Source of the DNA: Brachycybe producta
Lineage: Eukaryota > Arthropoda > Diplopoda > Playtdesmida > Andrognathidae
Reading direction: 5' to 3'
Length of the DNA stretch: 64,000 bases
Assembly (NCBI GenBank): GCA_036925085.1
Contig: JAUPFP010000025.1
Coordinates: 3,081,733-3,145,732, forward strand
The notes beneath the pieces were generated by a model that was given only the letters and a program-made list of their open reading frames with translations, made no database searches and had not been told where the DNA came from. Position 1 is the stretch's first letter. Each line of letters begins with the position of its first letter. A program made the position numbers and the translations under genes. Positions 23,674 to 36,939 of the stretch are shown piece after piece.

Positions 23674-23944
23674 TACTAGGCCGGGCGCAAATTAGGGAAC
23701 CAAATGAGGGAGCAACCAAGTCATGAACACGTGACAAGAAAGTGGTTGTTGGCACACAATGGGTAATGATTGATTTGTTCCCTCTACTCACCATACTGAG
23801 CCGAGGCAACATCCACTTACTACTGTTGCCAACTACTAATTTGGTGCCTGCAAATGCAGCGGTAGTGCTAGTGTAGTGTCACCAGCAACAGTTGCTGGTT
23901 GCAAGCTTGCATTGTTGCTTAATATGCGCCTGGCCTTAGTAAAA
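23674..23944. mobile_element. MITE with TTTTACTAGGCCGGGCGCA ends
   Basis: TTTTACTAGGCCGGGCGCA at the left is mirrored by TATGCGCCTGGCCTTAGTAA at the right. The GC-rich interior has CACCAGCAACAGTTGCTGG. No ORF. Confidence 0.65.
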
Positions 23945-24452
23945 AAATCACTAGAATTCCGGTTGCTCTTCTTTTAAAAAAATGTACTGAAAAAGAAAAT
24001 TGAATAAAAACAACGTTTTAGAAACTTGAAGAGTAACTGCATCACATAATCCTGAAGGATTTACTCACCATGATATATTTTAAAATAAGCTTCTTATGGC
24101 TTGTTTGAAAATGATGTTATTCAATAGAGCAAGGATTATAATAACATCAATTTCTTTTTAATAAAAAAGATACATACACCACTTGTTATTTATTTTCGCC
24201 TTGTTTCGCCATGTTTCTATTGTAATATACATTATATCAATATTATATTGGACGTCACAACATCTTATTTACTTTAATAACATATTTTAAAAATTTAAAT
24301 AAAATATTTTAATTGTTTTTGTTTAAAAAAAACTGTCAATAACTTGAAGTAAAAAACAAAGTTCAAAATTACTATATTTTTAAAGACAGCAACAACATGA
24401 AAATCTCCCTAAGAATTTATTTATTCTTCTTAGTTTTTAAAACTATTTTTAA

Positions 24453-25115
<663 letters not shown>

Positions 25116-25365
25116 AAATGTTTGTTTTTTCTTCTTCTGAAATTCAGAATAACCAGGGAGTCATTACATAAAGGTAATGTGACTGTCGTAGGACAACTTA
25201 GCAAGAGTCACAAAAGCAAATTACAAAATATTATTATGACAAATATTGTCCTACGACTGTCATTAACATATGTTTAGAATAATAATAGTCATAAAACAAT
25301 AGCTCACAAGCAGTGATATCATAAGGTACACTTCTCACAATTTTATGACTTTCTCCGCAAAGAGG

Positions 25366-25677
25366 AGGGCTCCGATTTTTTTATGCAATATCAAGCAACT
25401 GTTTCTCAAACTGTGGCTCAAGGACCGATTGTGTAGTTAACAATACCGTTTAGAACAATTAACAATTATGTTTTTTTTTTAATCAAAAACACTGGTTAGA
25501 GGTTAGAACTCTAGTTGACAACTGATAGAAATCATCTTCATGACTTAACCAGCCTGTTTTATTAGAAAAAAAAGCATGATTGCAGTTGCTCTCCTGATGA
25601 TGATTACTTTACAGTTGACACTTGGGCCACATATTGAGAAACATTTGCTTGATAATGCATAAAAATCCGAGCCCTAG
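25366..25677. mobile_element. MITE with GGGCTCGGATTTTTATGCA ends, complete copy
   Basis: Left GGGCTCCGATTTTTTTATGC and AATATCAAGCAACTGTTTCT; right GAGAAACATTTGCTTGATAA and GCATAAAAATCCGAGCCC. The central part contains CACTGGTTAGAGGTTAGAAC. It is the reference copy for this family in the window. Confidence 0.75.
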
Positions 25678-26320
25678 TAATGAGAAATCAGAGTTCTAAT
25701 CCATTGTCATTATAGTCATAGGCAATTTAGAAAAAAAATTTACAATGGCTACTTTTGTTTGAAAAAAAAATGTGAAAATTGTCAATAACTTTTTTTTCTT
25801 CCTGTCATGTCTCTAGCTGGCCCTTCTGTCTATAACATATGGTTCTCATCTAGGCTGCAATTAATGCGGCCCTTCAAATACTAGCTTTCTAGCTATCAAG
25901 TTTCTAAGCTTGCGAGCGACATCCAGTACCCTAGAGAGCTTGTAATTGGATTTCTTTTTATATATATACCTATGTGCCATATTGAGCCTGCCTTATAAGA
26001 ATTTTCATCAAATCAATCCAGTCATGCTAGATGTTATATGATTCTCATAAAAAAAGAAGATTGAGAACATGAGCTTTCTAACCGATTCCATTACTTTTAA
26101 AAGTAAAACGTCTAACAATAATTTCAAACGGATTTCTCTCACAGCTTTAGCTTGGTATTTTTTGTTTCAGATTAAATTATAGTTAGATTCCTGTGGTCAA
26201 TCAATATTTTTGCAAGAAGGCAGGAAAAGCAAATACCGACAACAACAAAAAAAAACCCCCAACACCACTGATAACACAGGTGTTTAGATGATGTTGCTAG
26301 GCAACAAGTGTAGCACTAAG

Positions 26321-26323
<3 letters not shown>

Positions 26324-26388
<65 letters not shown>

Positions 26389-26419
26389 TATATATATATA
26401 GATATATATATATATATAG
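26324..26419. repeat. (TA)n microsatellite with GATA interruptions
   Basis: TA repeats interrupted twice by TAGATATA. The 650 bp before it hold no supported gene. Confidence 0.95.
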
Positions 26420-26769
26420 CATTATAGCACTATATAGCATCCATCACCCCTTGAAACATTGTATTTGATCAAGCAATGGTTTCATCCAATCTTGGTTAGA
26501 GTTTTTATTCAGTTTTAGTCTTTTTCTGGTACATAAGCACTTACATGTACAAGGAGACTTACTGGTGTTTTCATTAGGACTTAGCAGAATTGTATTTTTT
26601 TGTTGGTTCTTTTCCTATTGCCAATGTGTGACAATCTTTGGTAAGAATGCATTTTTATGAAATATTATTATGAAATATGTTATTTGGCTGAAAAAATATA
26701 ATTTTTAATGTAAAAAATACTCGTTATCTTAACTCTCTTCATCTGATTTCTACCTCTCATATGTTTTCA

Positions 26770-27245
26770 ATGTAACTGCAAAAAGGTCTCCCTTGAAGTG
26801 AACTTTCCCTGTTTTTTTTTTCTTCTTGCCGGTGAAAATGCAATAGGATTCCAATAATTAATTAAACAAACAAAACAAAAAGTCCCCTGGAGTTGGATTT
26901 CTCTGTGAGCATCGATGCATTGCAATTCAACGTAAATGTCAAAGTTCCCCCTTGAAGTAACTTCCCTTTTACACTCCGCAGTAATGCAACTCATGTGGAT
27001 GGTAAAAAATAAGTTAACCCCCTTTGAAATAAAATTCCGTTGCACCTTTTGCAAATGTTAAAGTTCATTCCTAAAGTAGATTATTCTTCAATGCAGCCAT
27101 GCAGAGAGATACCCTGGAATAAATTTACCTGTATACATTGGTGCAATGCAACTCAAATTAATCAAAATGTATTACCCCTGAAATCTATTTTTTCCTTTAT
27201 GCAGTTGTGTAATACACCTCAATTTTATTTCCTTTAAGTTGAATG
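26770..27245. repeat. Degenerate tandem repeat, unit about 65-75 bp
   Basis: Recurrent phrases are TGCAATGCAACTC, ATGTTAAAGTTC/GTCAAAGTTC and CCCTTGAAGTAA/CCTGAAATCTA in constant order, about six or seven times. The minus-strand ORF across it (26767-27054) therefore shows internal repeats and is probably not a gene. Confidence 0.55.
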
Positions 27246-27544
27246 CACTTTTAAAGATTAAGGGGAACTTTGCGTTACAAACACTGACAATACTGTTAAA
27301 GATTTGATGCATTTTCTCGGAAATTGTTTACAATGCTGGCGTTCGAATGACATATTCCGGTTTATTGATTTTATTAATGTAGTTTTATTCAAGAGTATGT
27401 GCTTTTATAAGAGTGTCTTTGTAAACATTGCTGAGATTTGAAGACGGCATTTTGACCTTTAGAATTGTTACAGGGTGTGTTAAATATTTTAGCTATCAAT
27501 TTATAAAAAAAACTCATTAGACATTTGGATTGAATTCTTAATGG

Positions 27545-27960
27545 TTCGAAAGAGTAAAAACATAGTAAAGAGGCGAGTCATGAGCCAAGCTGTGATGCAA
27601 GCTGTGAGTTTCAAGATGCTAGATGCTAGCACCGCTGTACATAGTGGAGAGGCGAGTCAAGGGTCAAAAACGGTACACTCGGGCTCCGCACTGATGTAAT
27701 AAAACAGTCCACATCAAATTTTTTATTTTAATAAAATAAAAGTTTTATTTCCATATTTACTACTCCGTAGCAGAGAGTCAACTGCAGCTGCTCTTAAAAA
27801 GAAAAACCACTGCTTAATTCTTTAAGATTCAACAGGATTCATGAAGTGCTGCATGAAGCATCACTATGTGCTATGATCAATTGATCTATCATATCTTATA
27901 AACTTGCAGATTTCATCACAACTTGGCTCGTTACTCTCCTCTCCACCATGTTTTGACCTA
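27545..27960. mobile_element. Foldback element with GGCGAGTCATGAGCCAAGC arm
   Basis: The left arm AACATAGTAAAGAGGCGAG then TCATGAGCCAAGCTGTGATG is mirrored at 27912-27958 (CATCACAACTTGGCTCG ... CTCTCCACCATGTTTT). It may lie inside a larger element bounded by TACAGGGTG at 27471 and CACCCTGTA at 28545, a mariner-type end motif, but that is weak. Confidence 0.5.
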
Positions 27961-28997
27961 AGTCAGACTCATAGGAAGTTTCATTTACAAGTTAATGAGT
28001 TTAGTATTATTTTATTTTCTTATCACTAAAATCCAAGTTCTAGAAGAAAACTTAATAAAATATGAATTTTTCAAAGTGTTGAGTACCAATAAATATGTAT
28101 TTTTTTCTTCTATGTTCGCACCCTGCTCAGAGGGTTTAAAAGTGCGCAAAAGTGCTCAGAGAACAAACTCAAGTCACTCCACCAACAAGATGCTTTAATA
28201 TCTACTTTAAATATAGACGATTTCTGTAATGAAAAAACTGTGTTTAGAATTGAAAATGCTCACCAGAAGCATTTTTAGATTATATCATCATTTATATGTG
28301 AAATTTCTTATAAACTAGAAGGGTAAAGGAATCATGTAAATTGTAATTTAATTAGGTTTATATCTTACAAAACAAACGTTTTATGACATTTGAAAATTAA
28401 AGCGGATAAATTCTTTGGGGGGAAGGGGGGGGGGGTGTTCTATTTTAAACCTTATGCAAAAATGAAAATTAGTTTCTTGTCAGAGACTTCCACGTTTTTC
28501 TAGTTTTCAACAAGTCTTCAAATTAGTAGTTGGTCTTGTATTGAATCACCCTGTAGATACCGTTAGACATCTATGTTAACGATGATAACAGTTATGAGAT
28601 TTCTAATCTGAATATATGGGCGGCTTTATGGCCTACAATAATTTCTGATTCTATAGTAGCGCCTAAAGCAACAAACAACAAAAAAAATCTCCATACTTTA
28701 GACTTGGTATATTAATACTATTAAAGATCCGAAAAGACGAGCAAGTTATTTTCATAATAAATCCATCCCCTTAACAATGGTTGTTATACATATAAATAAT
28801 AATACAAAATAACACTTATAATCAGTGATAATTACACGGAAAGATAATTGTGGCGCCAGAAGTGCCACAATAAAGTGAATGGGAGCAAACTTTCAAATTC
28901 AGGAAGAACATCTATTATCACAAAATTATCAAGCTGAACAGGATTCCAATATTGAAAGAAAAACCTGTCTAAATGAATTTTCTTTCTTGGGATCTTG

Positions 28998-29139
28998 CAG
29001 GGGCGTAGCTGGGGACCCGCAGCCCCTATAACTGCGGAGGGGGTGGTGGCGCAGGTGGTTTGGAGGGCGCATTTTGGGGGTGTAATGTTTTAAGCAGCAA
29101 GGGCGGCGTGGGGCACAACCAAACCTAGCTACGCCACTG
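28998..29139. mobile_element. hAT-like MITE with CAG(G/T)GGCGTAGCT ends
   Basis: Left CAGGGGCGTAGCTGGG, right CCTAGCTACGCCACTG; GC-rich, 142 bp. A related element with CAGTGGCGTAGCG and a degraded right end is at 39542-40002. Confidence 0.65.
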
Positions 29140-29199
29140 GCACTGCCAAGGTGCCTCAATTTCATGTTTAAGTGGGAAGTTTTCTTTTTGAATTTGGGT

Positions 29200-30090
29200 C
29201 AGTCATATTCTAAAAGTCACAAAAGTGTTATAAGAGTTCAAGAGTCATACAAGTTAGAAAATCAGAATCACTATTAGTGGCAAAAATTGTAAGTCGATGA
29301 AAATTCAGAGAATGAGAGTCAGAAAATGGAATGAGAGACTCAGATGGGAACTGAAATGGAGTTATAAAATTGAACTCACAGTCATAGTTTGACAGTGAGA
29401 ATGTCAGTGAATGAAAGATGCATATTCATAGTCTTGAGAGTCAAGAAGTCCAATAAGGCTGAAAAACTAACGGAATCATAGTAGTCATTATCATAGTAGA
29501 GGAAAGTCAGAGAGTGAGATACACATAATCCTTGCTTGAGAGTGAAAATTATCAGATAACAATGAGATTTCTCATCATAGAGTGAGAAAGTTAGATAATG
29601 AGCGAGGCATAACCATAGCCTGAGAGTCAGAAAGTCCAACGAGAGAGCTATAGTCATAGTTTGATAGTCAGGAAGTCCAATGAGAAACTCAGAAAGTGAC
29701 TCAATGAGTCAGAGAAGGATAACCATGGTCATAATCTGACAGCAAAAAAAAAAAAGTCAGAAAGCCAAGTGAGAGACTCAGAAACCAACTCAAAAAGTCA
29801 GAAAGTCATGCGAGGCGACTCAAAAAAGTCAGAAAGTGACTCAAAATTCAGAGTCGCTTTCTGAGTCTTTGGCTTTGAGTCTCTCAAAGCGACTCAAAAA
29901 GTCAGACGGTGACTCAAAAGTCAAGTGAAAGGCTCAGAAAGTGACTCCAAAAGTCAGAGAAAGAAACAGTCAAGACAGTAAGAGTCATAGTCTGAGAGTG
30001 TGAACGTCAGAGACTAAGAGTGGCATTGTCATAGTCATAGTCATAGAGAGTGAGTGTCAGAAAATGAAAGTGACAAGTCTGACAAAATAC
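29200..30090 (+). repeat. Purine-rich AGTCA/AGAAAGT low-complexity tract upstream of Syt12
   Basis: About 0.9 kb made of irregular repeats of GAGTCA, AGTCATAG and AGAAAGTGACTC. It contains four AP-1 (TRE) consensus sites: TGACTCA at 29697-29703, 29837-29843 and 29910-29916, and TGAGTCA at 29705-29711. They lie about 520-740 bp upstream of the Syt12 start codon. Whether they act is unknown, since the repeat itself creates such words. An (AGT)n run follows at 30094-30117. Confidence 0.7.
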
Positions 30091-30438
30091 TCGCAGTAGT
30101 AGTAGTAGTAGTAGTAGCTCAGCTTCACTGTGTGAAATCTTTCTAGATGGCATCTATTTCAGTGGAAAACATAAAAAACCTTTCAGGTTCGGCCATATAT
30201 CTCAAGTATGCATACCAATATTTTGCAAAGAAAAGTGCAATCATTATCTTTCAAAACATGAGCGCCTATAAAAAAAATGCGTCTGAATTTTAGGCTTGCG
30301 TGTATACCTTTTTTAATGATTTATTTTTATCGTTAATTAGGAGGGAATTCTACCATGGAAAGAAAACACTGAGATAAGACAATCACAAAAAAAAATAACG
30401 TAACTGACACTCACTCTACAGTCAACCGCAAACACACA

Positions 30439-33414
30439 ATGGCACAAACATCCTTCGAAGACCTCTCTTCTAACTACTTTGTTGCAGTCTACGCTTGTGT
30501 TTCGATTCTCGTCGGCATGACGATTGTACTACTCTTCTACGTGGTCTGTTCAAAACGGTACAGACTAAACTGGTTCGAAAAAACCGTCCTACAGGCCGCC
30601 AGCGAACAGAAAATGGGACTAGTTGACGTTGATGTGCAAGGAGCACTGGCGACACCAAAGTCCGCTTCATCTCAGGGAAGTGGCGGACGGTTTTTCGACA
30701 CTCCGGTTGCGACTCCACCACCGAACGCTCAACATTCTACAGAGTTTTGGGTGCCGCCGAGCCTTCAACGTCAATCGAGTATCTGTCAAAGTGACGTGCA
30801 AGAATTCAGCGGAGGTGACTTGACTAGTCACAAATAAGATCGTCGCGTGAGATTGAAGTTACCGAGTACTAATTGTCTATTTTGATGTTTACAGATGAGT
30901 CGTTACCTCAGACACCGAACACACCACTCGCTTCCGGTGTCTCTCCGTTTACGTCGCGTCAATCTCCGGTGCAACCACTTCCGTCGACAAGTTCGGGAGC
31001 TCGGCCGAAACGAACGTCTATGCACGCCAAACTTGACCACACAAAAATCGATGCTGCAATGTATCAAAAGGTGACAAACGTCATCTGTATGCAAGTGTTT
31101 TAGAAACTAGAATAATTGGTGATAATGCTATACGTTTTTTCATGATTGATATCTTTCAAATTAAACTTTTTATGATATTTTGAAAAAAAGGCGAAAATAA
31201 TTTTTCACGAAATATCACTAGTCATTTTTAAACTGCTATAAAAGTTTATTTTTTAAGATATTGTCGTGAAAAAACTTATCACAATCTTCTACCATTCTAG
31301 TTTTGAAAGTAATTTGAATTTTTTCGTAATGTTTCAAAAAAAAAGTTCGCTTGACACTTTTGTGTCCAGATTATACAAAAAAAAACTTCGATGGAGTTCA
31401 GCATTAGCCAATGCAGTGACCACATCCGGGGGAAGGGGGGGGGGGAGAAAAGGTGGGGACAAAAACAAAATAAATGTCTATTCAGCCACCTTAAGATTTT
31501 TTATGAACAGCTAATTTTTTTAATTCTGAGTGTTCTCTTTTCCATAAGTAAAGCGAAGAGAAACTAGAAAGTGTTTTAGAAACTAAAAATGGGTAACTCA
31601 ATCACTTAAAAAGGTATTTTCATGTTGATATCTTTCAAAATAAACTTGTTATAGACAAAACTTAAAACAAAATATTGTCTGCTTAAACGTCGGGTCATTT
31701 TCAAATCCAAATAAAAAGCTTATTTTGAAAGATATCAATATGAAAGTAACGTACCTTGAGTGATTGAGCTACTCTTCTAGTTTTTAAAAACATTTTAAAG
31801 TTTCTCTTCAATGTACACCTGGAAAGACAGAATAAATCAAGAGTTTGAGAAGCGTTTACACTTTCAAGCCACCTTAACAATTACTCTGAAGTTTATGACC
31901 TTCTTTTAGTCTCTGCTAAAGACTCCAAGTCTTCCCGAAGACATGAGAGGTTCCATCCAGTTCACGATCAGTTACGACTCTCGACTTTTGCTTCTCTGCG
32001 TACGACTGATCCAGGCTCGAGATCTGGTTCCCAGACAGTTTGGCGACGAGACGGCAGACCCGTACGTCAAACTGCGGCTTCTTCCGGACCTGAAAACCTT
32101 CAGACAGAGTCGTGTTTGGAAGAAAACGTTGAATCCCATGTTTGACGAGGAGTTTGTTTTTGACGTTCCACCGACCGAATTGGTTCGACGTACTCTCGAA
32201 CTTCTCGTCTACGATTTCGATCAATACGCTCGCCACCTTTGCATGGGAAGTGTCCAGTTGCCACTCGAACATATTGACCTCACTGAAAAGGTCACATTAT
32301 GGAAAGGTGTGACGCCGTGCGAAGAAAAAGATGAAAAGGTGAGAGGGGCTCAACTATTTGACCTGCTTTTTTTTTCGAATTCATTCCAATTTATGTATTA
32401 CGTCTAGTTACTTTGCAGTTTGAAAACAGCTTTAATCATGATTTAAAAACTATAAACATAGGGTGCTGAGGTGTTCAAGCACCTTTAGAAGCTTTTTAAG
32501 GGGTGTTCAACATGCCCATCATCGTCTAGTAACGCATTTTCTTCTCATGAACTTCATTTTTTTTGTTTGTTTGTTCTATTTTTGATTTTTAGGCAGAACT
32601 GGGTGATCTCATGTTTTCTTTGGGATTTCTACCGAGTGCAGAACGCTTGACCGTCGTCATTCTTAAAGCGAGGAACCTCCGAGCAGTCGACGACGAGAAA
32701 AACACATCAGGTTCACAAACATACAAATGGACCTACCTAATACGGTGTCCGGCAGTGAGATCTGACACATTTACGCCTGTTACAATGCGTGTTCTACTCA
32801 GACTTATGAGTGTATAAATCTACATGAGTCTACAGCTTGGCCTTGACAACAATTTCATTTTTATTGACTCAAAAAATGTTGCTGTGCTAATATTGCACGT
32901 GCCCGCTCCAAGAACGACAACTTTTACGTTACCGTTAAACGGTGTAAATAGAAACAAAACTTTGAATTCATGTTGTTGGTAAGCCTAGCTACCACGAGCT
33001 TCTTGAATAGCGCGCCCAAATGTGTCTGAACCCACTGCCCAAATTTTGAAGAAAAAAAAGGGAAGCAAAAAATAGCTAATGATCAATTTTTTTTGTATCT
33101 TAAAAGATCCCTACATCAAAGTTTCTCTCATACAAAACGGAAGACGAATCAAGAAAAAGAAGACAGCGACACAACGAGGAACACTCGACCCAGTCTTCAA
33201 CGAGGCCATCACGTTCGGAATCAACAAGGAAAACTTGAAGACGGTGACGACAGAGTTTGCAATCGTCCACGATAACGTCCTAGGTCAAAACGACCAGATT
33301 TTAGGCAGGGTATTGATAGGTCCTCATTCCAAAGGAGAGGAATCGAGGCATTTTAAAGACATGCTCGCTTCGAAGACGGCCGTCGCACGCTGGCACGCTC
33401 TTATCGACACCTAG
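30439..33414 (+). CDS. Syt12: Synaptotagmin-12-like double-C2 membrane protein, complete, 5 exons
   Basis: Exons 30439-30814, 30895-31070, 31910-32338, 32593-32710 and 33107-33414 join in frame (phases 1, 0, 0, 1) to 468 residues. A short N-terminus and one membrane segment (about residues 14-37, VAVYACVSILVGMTIVLLFY) are followed by basic CSKRYRLNWFEK, a Ser/Pro-rich linker, C2A (GSIQFTISYD ... TADPYVKLRLLPD ... KTLNPMFDEEF ... VYDFDQYARH) and C2B (GDLMFSLGFLPSAERLTVVI ... SDPYIKVSLIQNG ... KKKKTA ... DPVFNEAI ... GRVLIGPHSKGEE ... RWHALID). The C2B end (DQ.LG.VLIGP, MLA, WHAL) is closest to Syt12 as I remember it. Calcium ligands are incomplete: in C2A the first Asp is not aligned and the last is Leu; in C2B the DxD of loop 3 reads H-D-N. 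That fits a calcium-independent vesicle or secretory-membrane role. Intron 2 is packed with MITEs. Confidence 0.88.
31090..31877. mobile_element. Two palindromic MITEs in Syt12 intron 2
   Basis: The first (31090-31495) has arms GTTTTAGAAACTAGAATAA and CCATTCTAGTTTTGAAAG and closes with GCCACCTTAA. The second (31495-31877) has GTTTTAGAAACTAAAAATGG and TACTCTTCTAGTTTTTAAAA and also closes with AAGCCACCTTAA. They share the TTAA junction near 31494. The second ends about 30 bp before exon 3. Confidence 0.65.
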
Positions 33415-33739
33415 TAACGATCGAGTCACACAGTATTTTTTAAAAAAACAAAATTGCTTTTTTAGTATTTATATAATATATTAAATGAAGGAACTTCTTT
33501 CGTAATTGTTCCTTGCACTACTTAAAAAAAAGAAAGGGTTGAATCAATTAAAATTCTTAAAGACCTTAAGAGACAATCAATATTCTGGAGGTCTTCGAAT
33601 TGATATATATTTATTAAATTATACATTTTTTTTACTAGTGTTAGTAATGTGTTATTAATGGAGCAAAAGAAATAGTGCAGCCTAATTATGCTTAAGTAAT
33701 TTATTTATAGGTGATTTAATATTTAAAACAAATCGAGGC

Positions 33740-35985
33740 ATATATTTGTGGCCAAAATTGCTTCTGTCAAGAGAAATTCGCATTTTGGAATCACTGATAT
33801 AGCCTCCGTGTAACGGCCACAAGACAAAGAAAAATGACCAATGCAGAATAGCAAGTGACCGAATGGGATATTTGCATAAGCGTTTTCACAGACGAGCGAC
33901 TTTTTGTGGTAGAGTTGAACTGGAAGAAATGGTAGAAAACGACGATCTGTGGTTGTGCTTTGGATGACAATGTATTGCCATGGAAAGCGTTCGAATGTAC
34001 ACACACGAGCGGCTTTCTCGACCGCTAACGACTGCAGTCGCCGAAACGGTGGTCGATCTTCGCCACTGACGACAGCGTTTTTTTGTATTTAGACTCTACA
34101 TGGACCAGTTGTCAACCACCTGTCGTGTCTCTACGATGGAGCAATAATAACCTTCCATAGAAAATACATTGCGACGAAAGCCCAGCGACTTCGACTTCAT
34201 TTTGTTGTAAAAGAATTTTTCAAAAGTCACCGGTGTACCAAGGCCCTTAACTACACTAAGACCACTTCTCAAGTTCTAACTACTGACGGTCGACTCGAGT
34301 GGTTTTGGCGACTCATCGACCACTTTTTGCCGTCGATCTCGACCACTTAAAGTCGCTCGTCTGTCGGCACTCTTTGACGTCACTTATCTGAAGTACCTAA
34401 CTGTAAGCCACATTCATGTTGTTTCAGCGCGCAGCAAAGCGAAAGGCCTGTACATGGAGGCTAAGCACTAACCCAAATAACAGATTCTCAAGATAGAAGT
34501 ATTATAGATCTATCACATATTTACGGGGCTAGCTTCTAACCAATTAGGAAACATTCCAAAGACAACAAATTTACACAAACAAATGTTTGGAAATTTTAGG
34601 AAATTGCAGTGCATTAGAATATTTGCATATGTTTAAGTCGATTCTGTGCTTAGGAATAAAAATAATGATTTTTTTCCCCCTCGAAAAAAAGTTAAAAACT
34701 AGAATAGTAATTAAATGCAGTACAATTAATTATTATCATGATAATAATTTTTACAAACTATTATAAGAAACTTCATTACTATTCTAGTTTACACCATTTG
34801 TTCAAATCTTTCTTGCTTATTAAAAAAATGGCGTCACTTTCTACTTATTTCTTAACGATGTTGAATATCTAAATGTATTCAATATTTTCTAGATGCCATT
34901 TCTCTGAACAAAAACTTTGTACAAAAGAATTTATACAAAAGCTTCTCGTCCTGATTAGTAGCCTTACTTATTTTTCACATCAGGCCCAAATTCAATAAGG
35001 AAACTTGGCACCGTCTAAACCAGTGTTTCCCAATTTTATTTGACTCCGGAACCCTTTTATAATCTTTAAAATATTACGGAAAACCAATAGTAATTTTACA
35101 TAATACCGTATATGTTACTGTCAATCTGCGGAATCAGTTTATCTGCAAATTGCCTAGGCAATATGAAGAATGATATACGAAGTGAGAAAAATGTCAGAAA
35201 AAGTAGATATGGCTAAAAATAATAATCACGTATATAATCTTAATAAAATGATAATTTAGGGTATCAGATTCACTTTTAATTAATAATATTAAAAGAATCG
35301 CCTAAAAATTACAACACATTTTATGTCTCATTTAATTTTTGAGATGATGGGCATTGCTGTGACTACTTAACTTAAAATTTAAATCATTTTAAGAAACTAT
35401 TAGAAAAATACATTTTTACAGTGTGAAATTTAAAAATGTTTATTTCTCTTGCGGAACCCTTACTTTCCGCTTCAGGGAACCTCAGGGTTCCGTGGAAAGC
35501 CATTTGGGAAACACCTGTGAGGCTAAACAGAACACTGAAACAAAAAAATCGTTTTTATTATTTAGGGTGAGAATTCAGTTTGTTTAAATTTCACTTCGAG
35601 TGCCTAGTGTTTCCTTTTTGAATTAGGATCTGATCGTTTTTGATGTATTTTATTTCTTAGTATTTTCTTAGTCATTTTTCATTGATATACATATATTTGC
35701 CTTGCCACTTGCCGCCTTGCTTTATAGACATGCACTCAAATTGCTAATAAATATTATTAACTAGAAGAAAGTTTTAGGTTATTTTTTTTTTAAAATAAGA
35801 CAATCTTTTTCGACTTAAAATTAAGGTCGTTTTAAAATGTAATTGTCTCTCATAATCCGATTATTCTGTCTGTCAAATGCAAAATGAAGAGAAATCTGAA
35901 TGTTTTCTAAACTAGAAGGGTAGCTCAATCATTTACAGGTATTCTTTCAAAAATAAGCTTTTGTGAGTTTCAAAACGAACACAAC
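33740..35985. repeat. Block A1: 2.25-kb duplicated segment
   Basis: Nearly identical to 46141-48520 (block A2), except for a foldback insertion present in A2 and small indels. Its left edge is TATTTGTGGCCAAAATTGC. The first 0.7 kb is GC-richer and looks like a former coding or transcribed segment (minus frame MKSKSLGFRRNVFSMEGYYC), but it is broken by stops and matches nothing I know. The right edge is cut within a palindromic MITE near 35985. Confidence 0.8.
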
Positions 35986-35994
35986 GAGCCATAG

Positions 35995-36425
35995 GTGAAC
36001 TTCCGGGGTTAGTGACGGTCAAGAACACGGCGTACGTCCTCCGTCGAAGTCAATAGCTGTGACGCCGAAGACAGAACGGAATAACCGGCGAATCAAGACG
36101 GGTCCGCCAGGGGCAGATGCAAGTCGTTGGGAACCGCAGGACGCGGTGACAAAGGTTGCACGCCTGAAAAAACCCGAAGAACAAGGCAGAGCATGCAGAC
36201 ATAAAAGGAAAATCAAAGGCTTTAATAAACCCACAAGTTGCGCACAATATTTACACAACTGTTGGCGCACTTGGCCAGCAGAGAATTAACGTATACAAAC
36301 TAATAAATAAAATGATAAATTACCATAGCCTCCGGCCTCCTCCTCTTTGGATTCCCTACAGACTGCCCTGATTAATGGCTGGCCAGGCCATATATACAAC
36401 AGTTTCCCAAAATGCATACACACTT
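35995..36425 (-). mobile_element. LTR-like remnant (unproven)
   Basis: On the minus strand, TATATATGG near 36390 is followed by TTTATTAAAG about 170 bp on, then a GC-rich stretch, an order seen in LTRs (promoter, poly(A), then leader). No terminal TG...CA with target duplication could be fixed. It interrupts the MITE at the end of block A1. Confidence 0.3.
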
Positions 36426-36939
36426 TGATTGACTTTGATAACTGCTATATTTAATTTGTTAAGAAATTTCTTTTAAGAATTTATAATTACAATAAAAATT
36501 ATATAAAAAGCATTTAGACCTACATTTTTATATTTGAAGTGTGTGATTTCAAGTGTTCGAAATGTCGTCCATTCTCATCAAGACATTTCTGAAATTGGTA
36601 AGGAACTGAACCAGCAACCATCAACTAACGTATCGCTTGTAACTGTGCGACAATTCTCTTCGATTTCTCACGATATTACCGATTTAAGTTACTGTATGTC
36701 AATATACATGTAAGATGTACAGTAAACAGGATGTCCACAAAGCATCAGTAAAACCATTTTACCTTAAAAAAAATCCTTAACAAAGAAAAATCATTTTTAA
36801 AAAAAGATGTATGAATAGAATTGTGATATTTACATTTTTTTCTCTCCCATAATTACGCTCGAAAATAGCAACATTTTCATTGTCAAATGCTTCATGATTA
36901 CCGTGTAATATTGCTTAAAATTGTAAGAACTCCTAAACG

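Noticed and set aside
26767..27054. 95-codon minus ORF with internal repeats
   Set aside because: Explained by the degenerate 65-75 bp tandem repeat.
29382..29657. 91-codon minus ORF rich in Leu and Ser
   Set aside because: Lies within the GAGTCA low-complexity tract; composition follows the repeat.
36019..36289. ORFs in the GC-rich patch at 36.0-36.3 kb
   Set aside because: Frames overlap on both strands and the segment has LTR-like order; no protein family seen.
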